A model generated the notes under the pieces. That model saw only the letters and a list, made by a program, of their open reading frames with translations. It had not been told where the DNA came from and ran no database searches. This document shows, piece by piece, positions 16,401 through 25,925 of a DNA stretch of 64,000 nucleotides (position 1 is the first letter of the stretch; each line of letters opens with the position of its first letter). A program made the translations under genes and the position numbers. Origin of the DNA: Bacillus massiliigorillae (GTDB taxonomy: Bacteria > Bacillota > Bacilli > Bacillales > DSM-1321); contig NZ_HG428741.1 of assembly GCF_000380245.2 (NCBI RefSeq), positions 3,008,787 through 3,072,786 of the forward strand. The letters run 5' to 3'.

Positions 16401-17780
16401 TTATGCTGACTTACTTTTATGTTGTATTTGTTCTTTCTTATAAACAAACAAGAAGTAGGCTATAACAGAAAATATAGCTAATCCAGATGTTAAAAAGAAC
16501 TGTAAACGCATTGATTCAATAAAAACTTGTGCAACATAAATAACTGTAATCATGATGATTGTTACATATGATAAAAAAGGAAATAACCACATTTTCACTT
16601 TAAGTGCTTCAGGATTTGTTTTCTCTATTCTCTTTCGAAGAATAATATGTGAAACCGCTACCATAATATACATTAGTAAAGAAACGCCACCCGATGCATT
16701 TGCAAGGAAATTAAATATTCCATTCGGCGAAATTACTTTAAACATCATAAAGATATATGCCATCACTACACACAAGATTAATGCTGTATAGGGCGAGCCT
16801 TTCTTGCTTACCTTTGTAATAATTTTTGGAGCATGACCTTTTAATGAAAGTGAATAAACCATACGTGAAGCAGTATACAATCCAGAATTCATAACTGACA
16901 TTAAGGAGATAAATACTATTATATTCATAATCGTACCTGCAGCTGGTAAACCTGCTATATCAAATACACTTGCATAAGGAGTGGCAAGAAGTTTCTCATT
17001 ATCTTGAGGGATAATTAAGATTAAAAGAGCGACAGAACCTACAAAAAATAGAAGAAGTCGCCATACTACTGCATTAATTGCTCTTATAATATTTTTCTCA
17101 GGATTTTCAGATTCACCTACAGCAATTGCAGCTACTTCACTACCAGAAAGAGAGTACGTAATAAAGACAACACTCAATAAAACGGGGAAAAATCCTTTTG
17201 AAAAAAATCCGCCATTCTCATTAATTATAGCAAGCCCCTGCGATTCATATCCAGGAAAGAACCCAAACACCATCGCACCACCAACTAAAAGAAAAGCAAT
17301 AATAGCTATGACTTTAATAGTTGCGAGCCAGTATTCAAACTCACCGTATGATTTAACGGAGAAAATATTCGTTAACATCATTAAAATAGGAAATGCTGCA
17401 CTAGCTACCCAGACAGGAATAAAAGGGAACCACATATTCGTCATTTGACCTAATAATGATGCTTCAATCGCTACGATAATAACCCAGTTAAACCAATATA
17501 ACCAACCAATCATAAATCCAGCCCAATGACCAATGGCGTTATTTGCATATGTAGAAAAAGACCCGCTATCTGGGTTAACCACTGCCATTTCACCAAGCAT
17601 TCGCATAATAAGAACAATAATTAACCCCGCAATAACATAAGAAAGAAGTGCCGCAGGTCCAGTTTGCAAGATAATATTCCCACTACCTACGAAAAGCCCT
17701 GCTCCGATTACTCCCCCTATCGAAATCATCGTTATATGCCTTGTTTTTAAATCCTTTTTTAACTCCGTTTCTTGAGCCAT
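16401..17780 (-). CDS. gabP: Amino acid permease, probably GABA permease
   Basis: A 459-residue APC-superfamily permease with 12 predicted membrane segments. The N-terminal family motif reads TRHITMISIGGVIGAGLFVG at about residues 13-32, then ALLSYVIAGLIIVLIMRMLG, and GSEVAAIAVGESENPEKN near 215-232. It imports amino acids by proton symport. Position after gabT and gabD makes GABA the most likely substrate. The start at 17780 has a GGTGAG site; the longer frame from 17795 does not. About 155 bases separate it from gabD, with a GCGCCCTA/TAGGGCGC hairpin in between (17871-17920). Confidence 0.82.
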   Translation of the reverse strand: MAQETELKKDLKTRHITMISIGGVIGAGLFVGSGNIILQTGPAALLSYVIAGLIIVLIMRMLGEMAVVNPDSGSFSTYANNAIGHWAGFMIGWLYWFNWVIIVAIEASLLGQMTNMWFPFIPVWVASAAFPILMMLTNIFSVKSYGEFEYWLATIKVIAIIAFLLVGGAMVFGFFPGYESQGLAIINENGGFFSKGFFPVLLSVVFITYSLSGSEVAAIAVGESENPEKNIIRAINAVVWRLLLFFVGSVALLILIIPQDNEKLLATPYASVFDIAGLPAAGTIMNIIVFISLMSVMNSGLYTASRMVYSLSLKGHAPKIITKVSKKGSPYTALILCVVMAYIFMMFKVISPNGIFNFLANASGGVSLLMYIMVAVSHIILRKRIEKTNPEALKVKMWLFPFLSYVTIIMITVIYVAQVFIESMRLQFFLTSGLAIFSVIAYFLFVYKKEQIQHKSKSA

Positions 17781-17935
17781 CCCAATACTCACCATCCATT
17801 TTATGTAATTTTTCTAAGACCTACTTTTATAAAGCATAATGTTCGAATTCACCCTCTTCTTTCTATTCGGCGCCCTAAAAAACATAATTTTCAGTCTTTT
17901 TATACAAAACTAGGGCGCTTAATAGAAATTGTTTG

Positions 17936-19372
17936 TTACTCTAAATCAAATGATAAAAACTTATATTCCAAATAATCTTCAATCCCATATTTACCGCCTT
18001 CACGCCCTACGCCAGATTCTTTTATACCTCCAAATGGAGCCTGTGCTACCGTTGGTAATGAATCGTTAATGCCTACGATGCCATATTCTAATGCTTCTCC
18101 TACTCTAAACATACGTGAACCATCTTTTGTATACATATATGAAGCTAGCCCGTATTCTGTATTATTAGCAAGTTGAATTGCTTCTTCTTCCGTTTCAAAT
18201 GTAAAGATAGGAGCAACAGGGCCGAATGTTTCCTCATACGAGATTTTCATCTTATGTGTGACGTTGCATAAAATAGTTGGTGCAAAAAAGTTCCCATTCA
18301 CATACTCTTCTTCATTAAGCTGAGTGCCACCGCATAAAACAGTCGCTCCTTTTTGGAATGCATCATCAATATGTTCTTGTGCTTTCTCCATTGCTTTCTT
18401 ATCAATCATTGGACCTACAGAAACACCTGATTGCATACCATTTCCAACGACTAAATCTTTCACCTTCTCAGCCATTAATGAGGCAAACTGCTTTTCAATT
18501 GACTTTTGAACATAAATTCTGTTTGTACAAACACATGTCTGTCCTGCATTTCGGAATTTACTTAAAATCGCTCCCTCAACCGCTTTTTCTAAATCAGCAT
18601 CTTCAAAAATAATAAATGGAGCATGACCACCTAATTCCATAGAAACTTTCTTCATTGTGTTTGCTGATTGTCTGATTAATTCTTTACCTACCTCTGTTGA
18701 TCCAGTGAACGTTATTTTTCTAACCTTAGGGCTAGCCATCATAGTACCAACGATTTCTTGAGCAGAACCATTTACTAGATTGATAACTCCTTTTGGTAAA
18801 CCAGCATCATGAAACGCTTTAAACACTTCAATAGCAGTTAAAGGAGTCGCAGAGGCCGCTTTCAAAACAACTGTACATCCTGCTGCTAAAGCAGGAGCTA
18901 TCTTACGAGTAAGCATAGCAATCGGAAAATTCCATGGTGTTATTGCTCCAACCACACCTATTGGCTGTCTAAGTATAACTATTCGTTTATTTGGTGCCGA
19001 CGCTGGGATAGTGTCTCCATAAATACGCTTTCCTTCTTCCGCATACCAATCCAAATAATCTATTGCTAAATTCATTTCACCTTTTGCTTCTGATAACGGC
19101 TTGCCCATCTCTTTCGTAATAATGCTAGCGATTTCATCTGTTCTTTCTCTTAATAAATCCGCTGCCCGCTTTATATACATATAATGCTCTTTTGCCGTCG
19201 TTTTCTTCCAAGATAAATATGCTTCTGATGCCGCCTGAATAGCTCTTTCCGCTTCAAGCTCTCCACCTTTAGCAGCTAATCCTACAAGTTCACCTGTTGC
19301 TGGATTGTACACTTCAATATTTTCACCAGAATTAGATTCACACCATTCCCCATTGATATATAACATCGTCAT
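17936..19372 (-). CDS. gabD: Succinate-semialdehyde dehydrogenase
   Basis: Oxidises succinic semialdehyde to succinate with NAD(P)+, the second step of GABA breakdown. The 478-residue length fits. Visible motifs are the cofactor segment WNFPIAMLTRKIAPALAAG (about 141-159), the catalytic glutamate in MELGGHAP (about 245), and the nucleophilic cysteine in NAGQTCVC (about 280). The GxGREGGKYG motif near the C-terminus is characteristic of SSADH. It lies 27 bases downstream of gabT. AAGGAG precedes two closely spaced in-frame ATGs, of which I use the first. Confidence 0.92.
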   Translation of the reverse strand: MTMLYINGEWCESNSGENIEVYNPATGELVGLAAKGGELEAERAIQAASEAYLSWKKTTAKEHYMYIKRAADLLRERTDEIASIITKEMGKPLSEAKGEMNLAIDYLDWYAEEGKRIYGDTIPASAPNKRIVILRQPIGVVGAITPWNFPIAMLTRKIAPALAAGCTVVLKAASATPLTAIEVFKAFHDAGLPKGVINLVNGSAQEIVGTMMASPKVRKITFTGSTEVGKELIRQSANTMKKVSMELGGHAPFIIFEDADLEKAVEGAILSKFRNAGQTCVCTNRIYVQKSIEKQFASLMAEKVKDLVVGNGMQSGVSVGPMIDKKAMEKAQEHIDDAFQKGATVLCGGTQLNEEEYVNGNFFAPTILCNVTHKMKISYEETFGPVAPIFTFETEEEAIQLANNTEYGLASYMYTKDGSRMFRVGEALEYGIVGINDSLPTVAQAPFGGIKESGVGREGGKYGIEDYLEYKFLSFDLE

Positions 19373-19399
19373 TTATCTCCTTTCACCAATGAATAGTTT

Positions 19400-20683
19400 T
19401 TATAAAACCTCTGCAATCACTTCTCGAATAACCGCTAAAGCTTGATCAATTTCTTCCTTCGAAACGCTTGTCGGTGGAATAAAACGAACCACATTTTTAT
19501 CTGTACCGCACGTTAAAATAAGTAATCCTTTCTCAAGCGCTTTTTCTTGAATTAAATTAACTGCATTTGCATCTGGCTTCCCATCAACATTGAGAATTTC
19601 CATACCAATCATTAATCCGAGTCCACGAACATCAGCAATTTGTGGATAATTATGTTGCAATTTAACTAGTTGAGACTTGAAATAATCGCCCATCTTAGCA
19701 GCATTTTCAATTAGTCCACCCTCTAATAACTCAATAACCGCAAGTGCAGCCGCACACGAAACAGGATTTCCTCCATATGTTCCCCCATGTGAGCCAACAG
19801 TCCATTGATCCATCAAATCTGCGTGTGCAACAATTGCACTTAACGGAAATCCATTAGCGATTCCTTTTGCCAATGTTAGTATGTCTGGTTGGACGTCAAA
19901 ATGCTGCCATGCAAACATTTTTCCTGTGCGACCAAAGCCTGCTTGAATTTCATCAAAAATTAGTACTATACCATACTCATCACAAATCTTTCTTATTGAT
20001 TCTACAAAGCTCTTTGGAGGAACAATATATCCTCCTTCCCCTTGAACAGGTTCCATAATGATTGCGGCCACTTGATTAGGCGCAATCAGCATTTGGAATA
20101 TTTCTTGTAAACTATCTAAACAACGTTTAGTTTCTGCTTCATCTGACAAACCTGTTCTAGCTGCATATGGATACTCGGCATAATATACACTTGGCATTAA
20201 ACCTTCATAATCTTGTCTATACCCTGCATTAGAAGCCGTCACTGTCATTGCTCCTACTGTACGGCCGTGAAAACTACGTTTAAATGAGATAATACCAGAT
20301 CGCTTTGTCACTTTTTTTGCTAATTTTATAGCCCCCTCTACAGCCTCTGCTCCACTATTTGAAAAATAAACTTTTCGATTTCCTCCATTTAGCCGATTTA
20401 AGTTTTCAGCTAATTCTATGTATGAAGGGTAGTAGACAACTCCATGACCAACATGAATTATATCGTCCATCTGTTTCTTCGCTCGTTCAATGACAACTGG
20501 ATGATTATGCCCTACATTCGTTACACCAATGCCACACGCAAAATCTAAATACTCTTTTCCATCCTCACTTGTCACATAAGAGCCTTTTGCTTTTGTAATA
20601 CCTAATGTTGTTGCTCGCTTTGCCACAGGTGGTAAAACAGCTAAAGAACGTTCATATAAACTCATTTGTTTGATTAATGCCAA
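19400..20683 (-). CDS. gabT: 4-aminobutyrate aminotransferase
   Basis: PLP-dependent enzyme that transfers the amino group of GABA to 2-oxoglutarate, giving succinic semialdehyde for GabD. It is about 427 residues. Class-III aminotransferase motifs are NSGAEAVEGAIKLAKK, SFHGRTVGAM, the PLP-contact aspartate in LIFDEIQAGFGRTG, and the Schiff-base lysine in LAKGIANGFPLSA. The start is not certain: TTG at 20683 has AAAGGTGAGG six bases upstream and is preferred; GTG at 20695 and ATG at 20665 are alternatives. It is the first gene of the cluster, with a sigma-A promoter and a FadR-type operator upstream. Confidence 0.92.
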   Translation of the reverse strand: MALIKQMSLYERSLAVLPPVAKRATTLGITKAKGSYVTSEDGKEYLDFACGIGVTNVGHNHPVVIERAKKQMDDIIHVGHGVVYYPSYIELAENLNRLNGGNRKVYFSNSGAEAVEGAIKLAKKVTKRSGIISFKRSFHGRTVGAMTVTASNAGYRQDYEGLMPSVYYAEYPYAARTGLSDEAETKRCLDSLQEIFQMLIAPNQVAAIIMEPVQGEGGYIVPPKSFVESIRKICDEYGIVLIFDEIQAGFGRTGKMFAWQHFDVQPDILTLAKGIANGFPLSAIVAHADLMDQWTVGSHGGTYGGNPVSCAAALAVIELLEGGLIENAAKMGDYFKSQLVKLQHNYPQIADVRGLGLMIGMEILNVDGKPDANAVNLIQEKALEKGLLILTCGTDKNVVRFIPPTSVSKEEIDQALAVIREVIAEVL

Positions 20684-20740
20684 TTTCAACCTCACCTTTA
20701 CTTTTCATTTTTTCGAACTTAAACTGGAGCTACATGTTCT

Positions 20741-20755
20741 ACTGGTAGTACCAGT
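20741..20755. promoter_or_regulatory. FadR-type GntR operator at the gabT promoter
   Basis: The perfect dyad ACTGGTA-G-TACCAGT contains TGGT-N3-ACCA, the standard operator form for FadR-subfamily GntR proteins. It starts about five bases downstream of the predicted transcription start, a roadblock position. Confidence 0.72.
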
Positions 20756-20766
20756 TTTGTTCCACT

Positions 20767-20795
20767 AGTATAATCCTAATAATCAGAATTTTCAA
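20767..20795 (-). promoter_or_regulatory. Sigma-A promoter for gabT
   Basis: On the minus strand, TTGAAA (20795-20790), 17 bases of spacer, TATACT (20772-20767). Each hexamer is one or two bases from consensus and the spacing is ideal. The rest of the gap up to 21024 is AT-rich and holds nothing else I can name. Confidence 0.65.
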
Positions 20796-21024
20796 ATGTT
20801 ATTTTGATTTTTTTATATCTTTTATTTAAATTCAATCCATTAAAGAATGTAATAATATGTATTTAAGTATATGAAATCAAAATATTAGTATATTTTTTTC
20901 TTTCAGTGTTTAATAACAATATAGTATCTATTTATTTCTCTTTCATAAGTTAGTTTTTATAATTTTTTTCTTATAACTATTTCGAAATAAATAGAATTTT
21001 GTATGATTAATAGGAGATGTATAT

Positions 21025-21543
21025 ATGCAACCGAAGTATTGTAAAGAATCCAGAGTCAACAGAACAAGTCGTGTTTTTCCAAACGATGTAAATAATCATA
21101 ATACGCTATTTGGTGGTAACTTAATGAGTAATCTAGATCAAGTAGCTTCAATTTCCGCAGCACGACATAGTCGCCAGGAATGCGTAACAGCATCAACCGA
21201 TTCAGTGGATTTTTTACATCCAATAAGAACAACTGACTCAGTTTGTTTCGAATCATATGTAACATGGACTGGTCACTCATCAATGGAAGTGTTTGTTAAA
21301 ATCGTCGCAGAAAATTTAAAATCAGGAAAACGTATTATTGCGGCAACAGCTTTCTTAACATTTGTTGCACTAGATGACAACAAACGTCCAACACCTGTTC
21401 CAGCTGTTATTCCAGAAACAGAGGAAGAGAAGAAACTTCATGAAACAGCAGAAGAAAGAGCACGAATGAGAAAAGAAAGAAAACAAAAAAGTGAAGAATT
21501 AGCAGCTGTACTAACTACTAAACGCTCATGGGATTTATATTAA
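21025..21543 (+). CDS. Acyl-CoA thioesterase, hotdog fold
   Basis: A 172-residue thioester hydrolase of the YkhA/BACH type, which releases free fatty acids from CoA. The single hotdog domain covers about residues 10-135: VFPNDVNNHNTLFGGNLMSNLD contains the usual catalytic Asn/Asp region, followed by TASTDSVDFLHPI and FVKIVAENLKSGKR. The C-terminal tail is charged and helical (EEEKKLHETAEERARMRKE). AGGAGATG precedes the ATG. It is a single gene, divergent from gabT, with a strong terminator behind it. Confidence 0.88.
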   Translation: MQPKYCKESRVNRTSRVFPNDVNNHNTLFGGNLMSNLDQVASISAARHSRQECVTASTDSVDFLHPIRTTDSVCFESYVTWTGHSSMEVFVKIVAENLKSGKRIIAATAFLTFVALDDNKRPTPVPAVIPETEEEKKLHETAEERARMRKERKQKSEELAAVLTTKRSWDLY

Positions 21544-21567
21544 TTCTCTATTTATAGGATTAAAAAT

Positions 21568-21613
21568 GAGAGGCGTGTCAAAGTGATTTTTTAATCACTC
21601 TGATACGCCTCTC
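21568..21613 (+). terminator. Thioesterase gene terminator
   Basis: GAGAGGCGTGTCAAAGTGATT pairs with its complement ending GCCTCTC, followed by GTTTTTT. It lies 25 bases after the stop and also faces the end of gshF. Confidence 0.8.
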
Positions 21614-21688
21614 GTTTTTTAACTCTTCTAAATTCCATCCTTATATATCATTAAAGCTTATCAGATAATCTCTTAAGTGCATCATACC

Positions 21689-23983
21689 CTATTCACACAA
21701 ATCCAATAATTTCAATATATGTGCAGCTATATTACGTTCTGTTCCTTTGTACGGAAACGAATGAATATGAATTGCTGGATTAAAGTTCAATTCAATAATG
21801 GCATATGCAGAGTTTTCATCTTGTAAATCCTCAACCATCATATCAACTCCGCAAATCTTTGCTTCTACAGATTGAGCAGACTTCACAGCAAGATTTTTAA
21901 ATACTTGAGGAACTTCATCTGTAACATCAATACTATCTCCGCCAGTTGAGATATTCGAATTCTCTCGTAAATATTGCAATTGCCCTTCCGAAAGAACTGA
22001 GTCGATGGTTAAATTATATTGCTGAAGGAATAACACCATATTGTCATCTATTTCGATTTTTTCCAAGGGTGTTTTATAGCCTTTTCCTCGCAAGGAATCT
22101 TCATTTTTCTCCTTAATTAACTCTGCAATGGTAGACTTCCCATCACCAATGACGTTAGCTGGCACACGATGCAAAACTGCGACGGTTTCATTTCCAATAA
22201 CTAAGAATCGATATTCTTTTCCTCTAATAAAAGGTTCAATCAAAACCGTAACATCTTCTTTAAAAGCAATATCTAGAGCTTTTATCAAATCCTCAACACT
22301 AGCCCCTTCTGGAAAAATCGAAATACCGAGGCCAAAATTTGTTGATTTCGGCTTAATTACTACTGGTTTATAAATCCATCTTCGCATTGCTTCTTTCGCT
22401 ACAGATGCATCACTATATTCTTCTCCAAGGGGCACATTAATACCTTGCTTATGTAGCATTTGCTTCGTAACACTCTTATTCTCCATCATCAATACCGTAA
22501 TATATTTATCACGACTCGTTTTCGTTGCTTGCTGTACATATTCAGTATGATTGTTTTTCGATAAAGCAATAAAGTTTTCTTGTCGATCTAACAGCTCAAA
22601 TCGAATACCTCTTTTAATACTTTCAGCTAGTAGTATTTGAGTGGAAAGTTCTAAATCTGTATACGGCTTTAACTGGAAGCGCTCCGCATATGCAGCATCC
22701 TTGTATTGTTTGGCAAGCTTCATATGCACTGGTATAAAGCCTTGTTCATGACATAGCTTAGAGATTCGATATGAATAGGTTAATTCATGGTTTTTCATCA
22801 CTTGTATTTTTTCTCGAATAATTTGTTCAAATGGTAACTGTGAATGATTATTTATATCAAGAATTTCATCAAGAAGCTCCATTCCCCAAGACTGTAAAGT
22901 TATTTCTTCACCCGCTCTTCGTAATACAGTGTTCGGATTTTGCCCTTCAACAGCCACTCGCTTACTGTTCGTTTCACTTTCTATAACATATCCTTCATAC
23001 TCATTTTCTTCTTTCATTAAGCAATATAATAGAAATAAATGAATAAAATGCAAATCATTTGTAGAAAGTCCACTCTTTTCGAATGGATTACAATCAATTG
23101 TTCTTATCTCTATGTATTTAATACCTTTATTCAGTAAATTGTGCTCTGTATAGTCTCCGAAGCTTTTTAATCTAACATGAGCATACAATTCTCGGATACT
23201 TTTTAAAACACCACTATCGATATAAGTATTTATTGATTGCACATATGATGCCAGGTTGTCATAGTTCGGTACAATCAATTGTTTATTTTGATAGCCACAA
23301 AAACTATTTCGAAAAGAAACAGCATCTTGATTTGAATACGTTTCTTCAGAAATTTCCTCTAATGTCGCAATACAATTCTCTTCGTATGTCTTATGAATCG
23401 TATTCGTTGCTCCAAGTAAATACACTAACAACCAGTTATAGCGTAAGTAATTTCTCGTTAGCTTTAAATATAAATCATTTGTATAATCCTGAAGCGATTG
23501 GTTCTTCTCCGTCTGATTATACAAAGCCATTAATAGCTGCTCTCCAATCGAAAAATTAATATGTATACCTGATATTAATTGCTTCTTTCCTCCGTATTTA
23601 CCCAGTAAATATTCTCTATAACGTTGATCAGTTGTTTGAGAAAAGGATGCTAGAGGAATATCTTTCTCGTCAGGTGTTATCGCAGGCATAGATTGAGGCC
23701 AAATATACTCATCATCTAACTCTAGAGCTGTAATATTATAAAGGGAATCTAAAAAAGCAACAGCATCTTCCACTTTATTAAATATAGGAGTAATTAACTC
23801 TAGTTGACTTTCTGAGAAATCAGTTGTTATATAAGGATTTTCTTTCTTATCTCCAAAGATATTTGGATGAGGCTTTGCTGATAGCAGTCCATCCCCATTT
23901 ACTCGAAGCCCTTCCCTTTCAATTCCAAACTGAGCATCTAATAATTGCTCCTTGGAAAGCTTCGACAAGATTTCAAATCTCAT
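21689..23983 (-). CDS. gshF: Bifunctional glutamate-cysteine ligase / glutathione synthetase
   Basis: Makes glutathione in two ATP-dependent steps within one polypeptide. It is 764 residues from the preferred start, the usual size for GshF/GshAB. The N-terminal part is the E. coli GshA-type ligase (LDAQFGIEREGLRV, then TTDFSESQLELITP, then GKKQLISGIHINFS). The C-terminal part from about residue 480 is an ATP-grasp domain (KPVVIKPKSTNFGLGISIF, then FIRGKEYRFLVIG, then AIIELNFNPAIHIHSFP). AAGGAGAG precedes the ATG at 23983; a longer frame to 24019 lacks one. Its start lies 11 bases inside the end of the MATE gene, so the two are translationally coupled. Confidence 0.93.
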   Translation of the reverse strand: MRFEILSKLSKEQLLDAQFGIEREGLRVNGDGLLSAKPHPNIFGDKKENPYITTDFSESQLELITPIFNKVEDAVAFLDSLYNITALELDDEYIWPQSMPAITPDEKDIPLASFSQTTDQRYREYLLGKYGGKKQLISGIHINFSIGEQLLMALYNQTEKNQSLQDYTNDLYLKLTRNYLRYNWLLVYLLGATNTIHKTYEENCIATLEEISEETYSNQDAVSFRNSFCGYQNKQLIVPNYDNLASYVQSINTYIDSGVLKSIRELYAHVRLKSFGDYTEHNLLNKGIKYIEIRTIDCNPFEKSGLSTNDLHFIHLFLLYCLMKEENEYEGYVIESETNSKRVAVEGQNPNTVLRRAGEEITLQSWGMELLDEILDINNHSQLPFEQIIREKIQVMKNHELTYSYRISKLCHEQGFIPVHMKLAKQYKDAAYAERFQLKPYTDLELSTQILLAESIKRGIRFELLDRQENFIALSKNNHTEYVQQATKTSRDKYITVLMMENKSVTKQMLHKQGINVPLGEEYSDASVAKEAMRRWIYKPVVIKPKSTNFGLGISIFPEGASVEDLIKALDIAFKEDVTVLIEPFIRGKEYRFLVIGNETVAVLHRVPANVIGDGKSTIAELIKEKNEDSLRGKGYKTPLEKIEIDDNMVLFLQQYNLTIDSVLSEGQLQYLRENSNISTGGDSIDVTDEVPQVFKNLAVKSAQSVEAKICGVDMMVEDLQDENSAYAIIELNFNPAIHIHSFPYKGTERNIAAHILKLLDLCE

Positions 23984-25295
23984 TTTGCTCTCTCCTTCTA
24001 TATATAATTTGAAAAACAATAACCGCTACGACTCCCTTCAATAAAGAGGAAATTGCAATACTCCACCACACACCATTAATACCAATAAAATGAGTGAATA
24101 CAATTGCCATGGGAATGCGTAAAGCCGTAAATATAATAGAAATAATAGAAGGTATTTTAGGTAAACCAATACCTGTAAATACACCATTACTGATCATTTC
24201 CATCGCCATAAAAATTTGCGATAACCCGATAATTTCTAAATAAGTAATTGCCATCCCTACGGTTTCATGGTCATGTGTAAACAACTCCGCCAACTGCTCA
24301 GCAAAGAAAATAAATATAATGCTTGTAAGTACTGCATAGGATATTCCAAGTATCATACTCATTCGATATCCAGTAGTAATTCTCGTGAATTTCCGAGCTC
24401 CATAATTTTGCCCAATAAAGCTACTTACCGCACCATTTAGTCCCCCTAATACTATAAAGGTAACTGATTCAATTTGCAGGCCGATTTTTTGTGCAGCTAC
24501 AGCTTCAGTCCCATATGTAGCAATTATTTTAGCGAGAATAATATTGATGATTGTAAATAAAACCCTTTGTGTAGTCATCGGCAATCCTAATCGGATAATT
24601 TCCCATCCTGAATGTAAGCATACCTTTATTACATCCCGTTTCCATAACACGTTTCGAGCCACATATATAAACAATAAAAACATTAATATTTGGGCAATAA
24701 GAGTAGCAATTGCCGCTCCAATTACGCCCCATTTCAACCAATAAATAAAAATAGGATCTAAAATAACATTTAAAATAATGCCAAACGCACTTATGTAAAA
24801 GCTTTGCTTATTATTCCCAAAGCTGCTGAACATTCTTATAAAAAACGCATTAAAATAGGAGAAAAACAACATAATCGCCGAAACAGCTAAATATTGATAC
24901 GCATCTGCTTGTACAACTTCATTATTTAAATCTAAAAAATTCAATATACTATTTCCGAATATAAGTAAAACAAAGATTGTTATAAAGCCAATGATGACAT
25001 TCAACAAAAGACTACTACCAATATAAGAAGCTAACTTCCGCTCATTATTCTGCCCCATTGCATGTGCAATCTTTATGCCTCCACCAACAACAATCATCGC
25101 CTGAATCGCATATCCTACATTTATAAAAAAACTGGCTGAACCGACTGCAGCAATAGCATCCGATCCTAATCCACCAACAAATAACATATCAATAAAGTTA
25201 TACATAAACTGCAATAGCGAACTCCCTATTAAAGGAAGCGCTAATAATGAAATAACAGACAACTCCTTGCCTGTCGTCAAATCGATTTTCTTCAT
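23973..25295 (-). CDS. MATE-family multidrug/toxin exporter
   Basis: A 440-residue polytopic membrane protein that exports organic cations or drug-like compounds using an ion gradient. There are 12 predicted membrane segments arranged as two related halves: ALPLIGSSLLQFMYNFIDML opens the first and GLPMTTQRVLFTIINIILAK the second. The stretch AVAAQKIGLQIESVTF is typical of the DinF/NorM superfamily. AAGGGA precedes the ATG. It overlaps the start of gshF by 11 bases, so the exporter and glutathione synthase are made from one transcript. Confidence 0.9.
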   Translation of the reverse strand: MKKIDLTTGKELSVISLLALPLIGSSLLQFMYNFIDMLFVGGLGSDAIAAVGSASFFINVGYAIQAMIVVGGGIKIAHAMGQNNERKLASYIGSSLLLNVIIGFITIFVLLIFGNSILNFLDLNNEVVQADAYQYLAVSAIMLFFSYFNAFFIRMFSSFGNNKQSFYISAFGIILNVILDPIFIYWLKWGVIGAAIATLIAQILMFLLFIYVARNVLWKRDVIKVCLHSGWEIIRLGLPMTTQRVLFTIINIILAKIIATYGTEAVAAQKIGLQIESVTFIVLGGLNGAVSSFIGQNYGARKFTRITTGYRMSMILGISYAVLTSIIFIFFAEQLAELFTHDHETVGMAITYLEIIGLSQIFMAMEMISNGVFTGIGLPKIPSIISIIFTALRIPMAIVFTHFIGINGVWWSIAISSLLKGVVAVIVFQIIYRRREQNEI

Positions 25296-25391
25296 ATTAT
25301 TTTCCCTTATACCATGAAATTATCACCTAATAATAGACATCAGATTGTTTTCATAATATAGCATTATATAGAACGAAGCAATTATTCATAA

Positions 25392-25439
25392 CAAAAAAAG
25401 TCTTTTCAGAAATCAAATAATGATTTACCAAAAAGACTT
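25392..25439 (-). terminator. Terminator after the small DUF5983-like gene
   Basis: AAGTCTTTT and AAAAAGACTT, with an inner AAATCA/TGATTT stem; on the minus strand seven T follow. It separates the small gene from the MATE-gshF pair. Confidence 0.7.
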
Positions 25440-25477
25440 GTTAAATAGGGCTTTTTCAATCAACATTAAGGTAACAA

Positions 25478-25777
25478 TTAACTATAAGTTGGAAGCTCTT
25501 CCGTTACAGCTGCTTCATGATCAATCATTATCCATGTACATTTATGAGTAATCGCATAGTTGTACACATCAAAAAATTCAACAGGAATCGATTTACTCGC
25601 TTTAACTTCCTCGGTAAATACTCGTGCATTTACTGGAATAAACCAGCCACCTTCACCTTTACCAAAAACACTTACATCCATTTTTCCTTCATTTGAAAGT
25701 GACACTTGTTTGTTCAACCATTGCTCAGTTTCCTTCGAAATATGTACTCTCGATAAAGTAAGCATGTTTTCAATCAT
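25478..25777 (-). CDS. Small protein of unknown function, possibly DUF5983-like
   Basis: A 99-residue cytoplasmic protein. I start it at 25777 because GGAGGG lies before that ATG. The end reads THKCTWIMIDHEAAVTEELPTY. The order of a hydrophobic strand, a D/H pair and a final LPTY resembles the C-terminus of the DUF5983 family, and the N-terminal ISKETEQWLN and central GGWFIPV also fit that pattern. I hold this match loosely. It is a single gene with its own terminator. Confidence 0.65.
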   Translation of the reverse strand: MIENMLTLSRVHISKETEQWLNKQVSLSNEGKMDVSVFGKGEGGWFIPVNARVFTEEVKASKSIPVEFFDVYNYAITHKCTWIMIDHEAAVTEELPTYS

Positions 25778-25925
25778 GATGTATCCCTCCACTTATAAAA
25801 GAATCTGATCCCAAATACTCTCAAAAGACTCACTGCTAATAAGGTTCTTTGAGGTTCTTTGAGGTTCTAATCGACTATACCCTATCAAACAGCTACACTA
25901 ACATCTATATTTCAAAATAACTTTA

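Noticed and set aside
17871..17920. A GCGCCCTA/TAGGGCGC hairpin in the gabD-permease gap.
   Set aside because: The loop is about 34 bases and no T-run follows, so I do not call it a terminator or riboswitch.
25840..25880. A short direct repeat (TTTGAGGTTC, about three copies) upstream of the DUF2179 gene end.
   Set aside because: Too short and isolated to support an attachment site, operator or mobile element.
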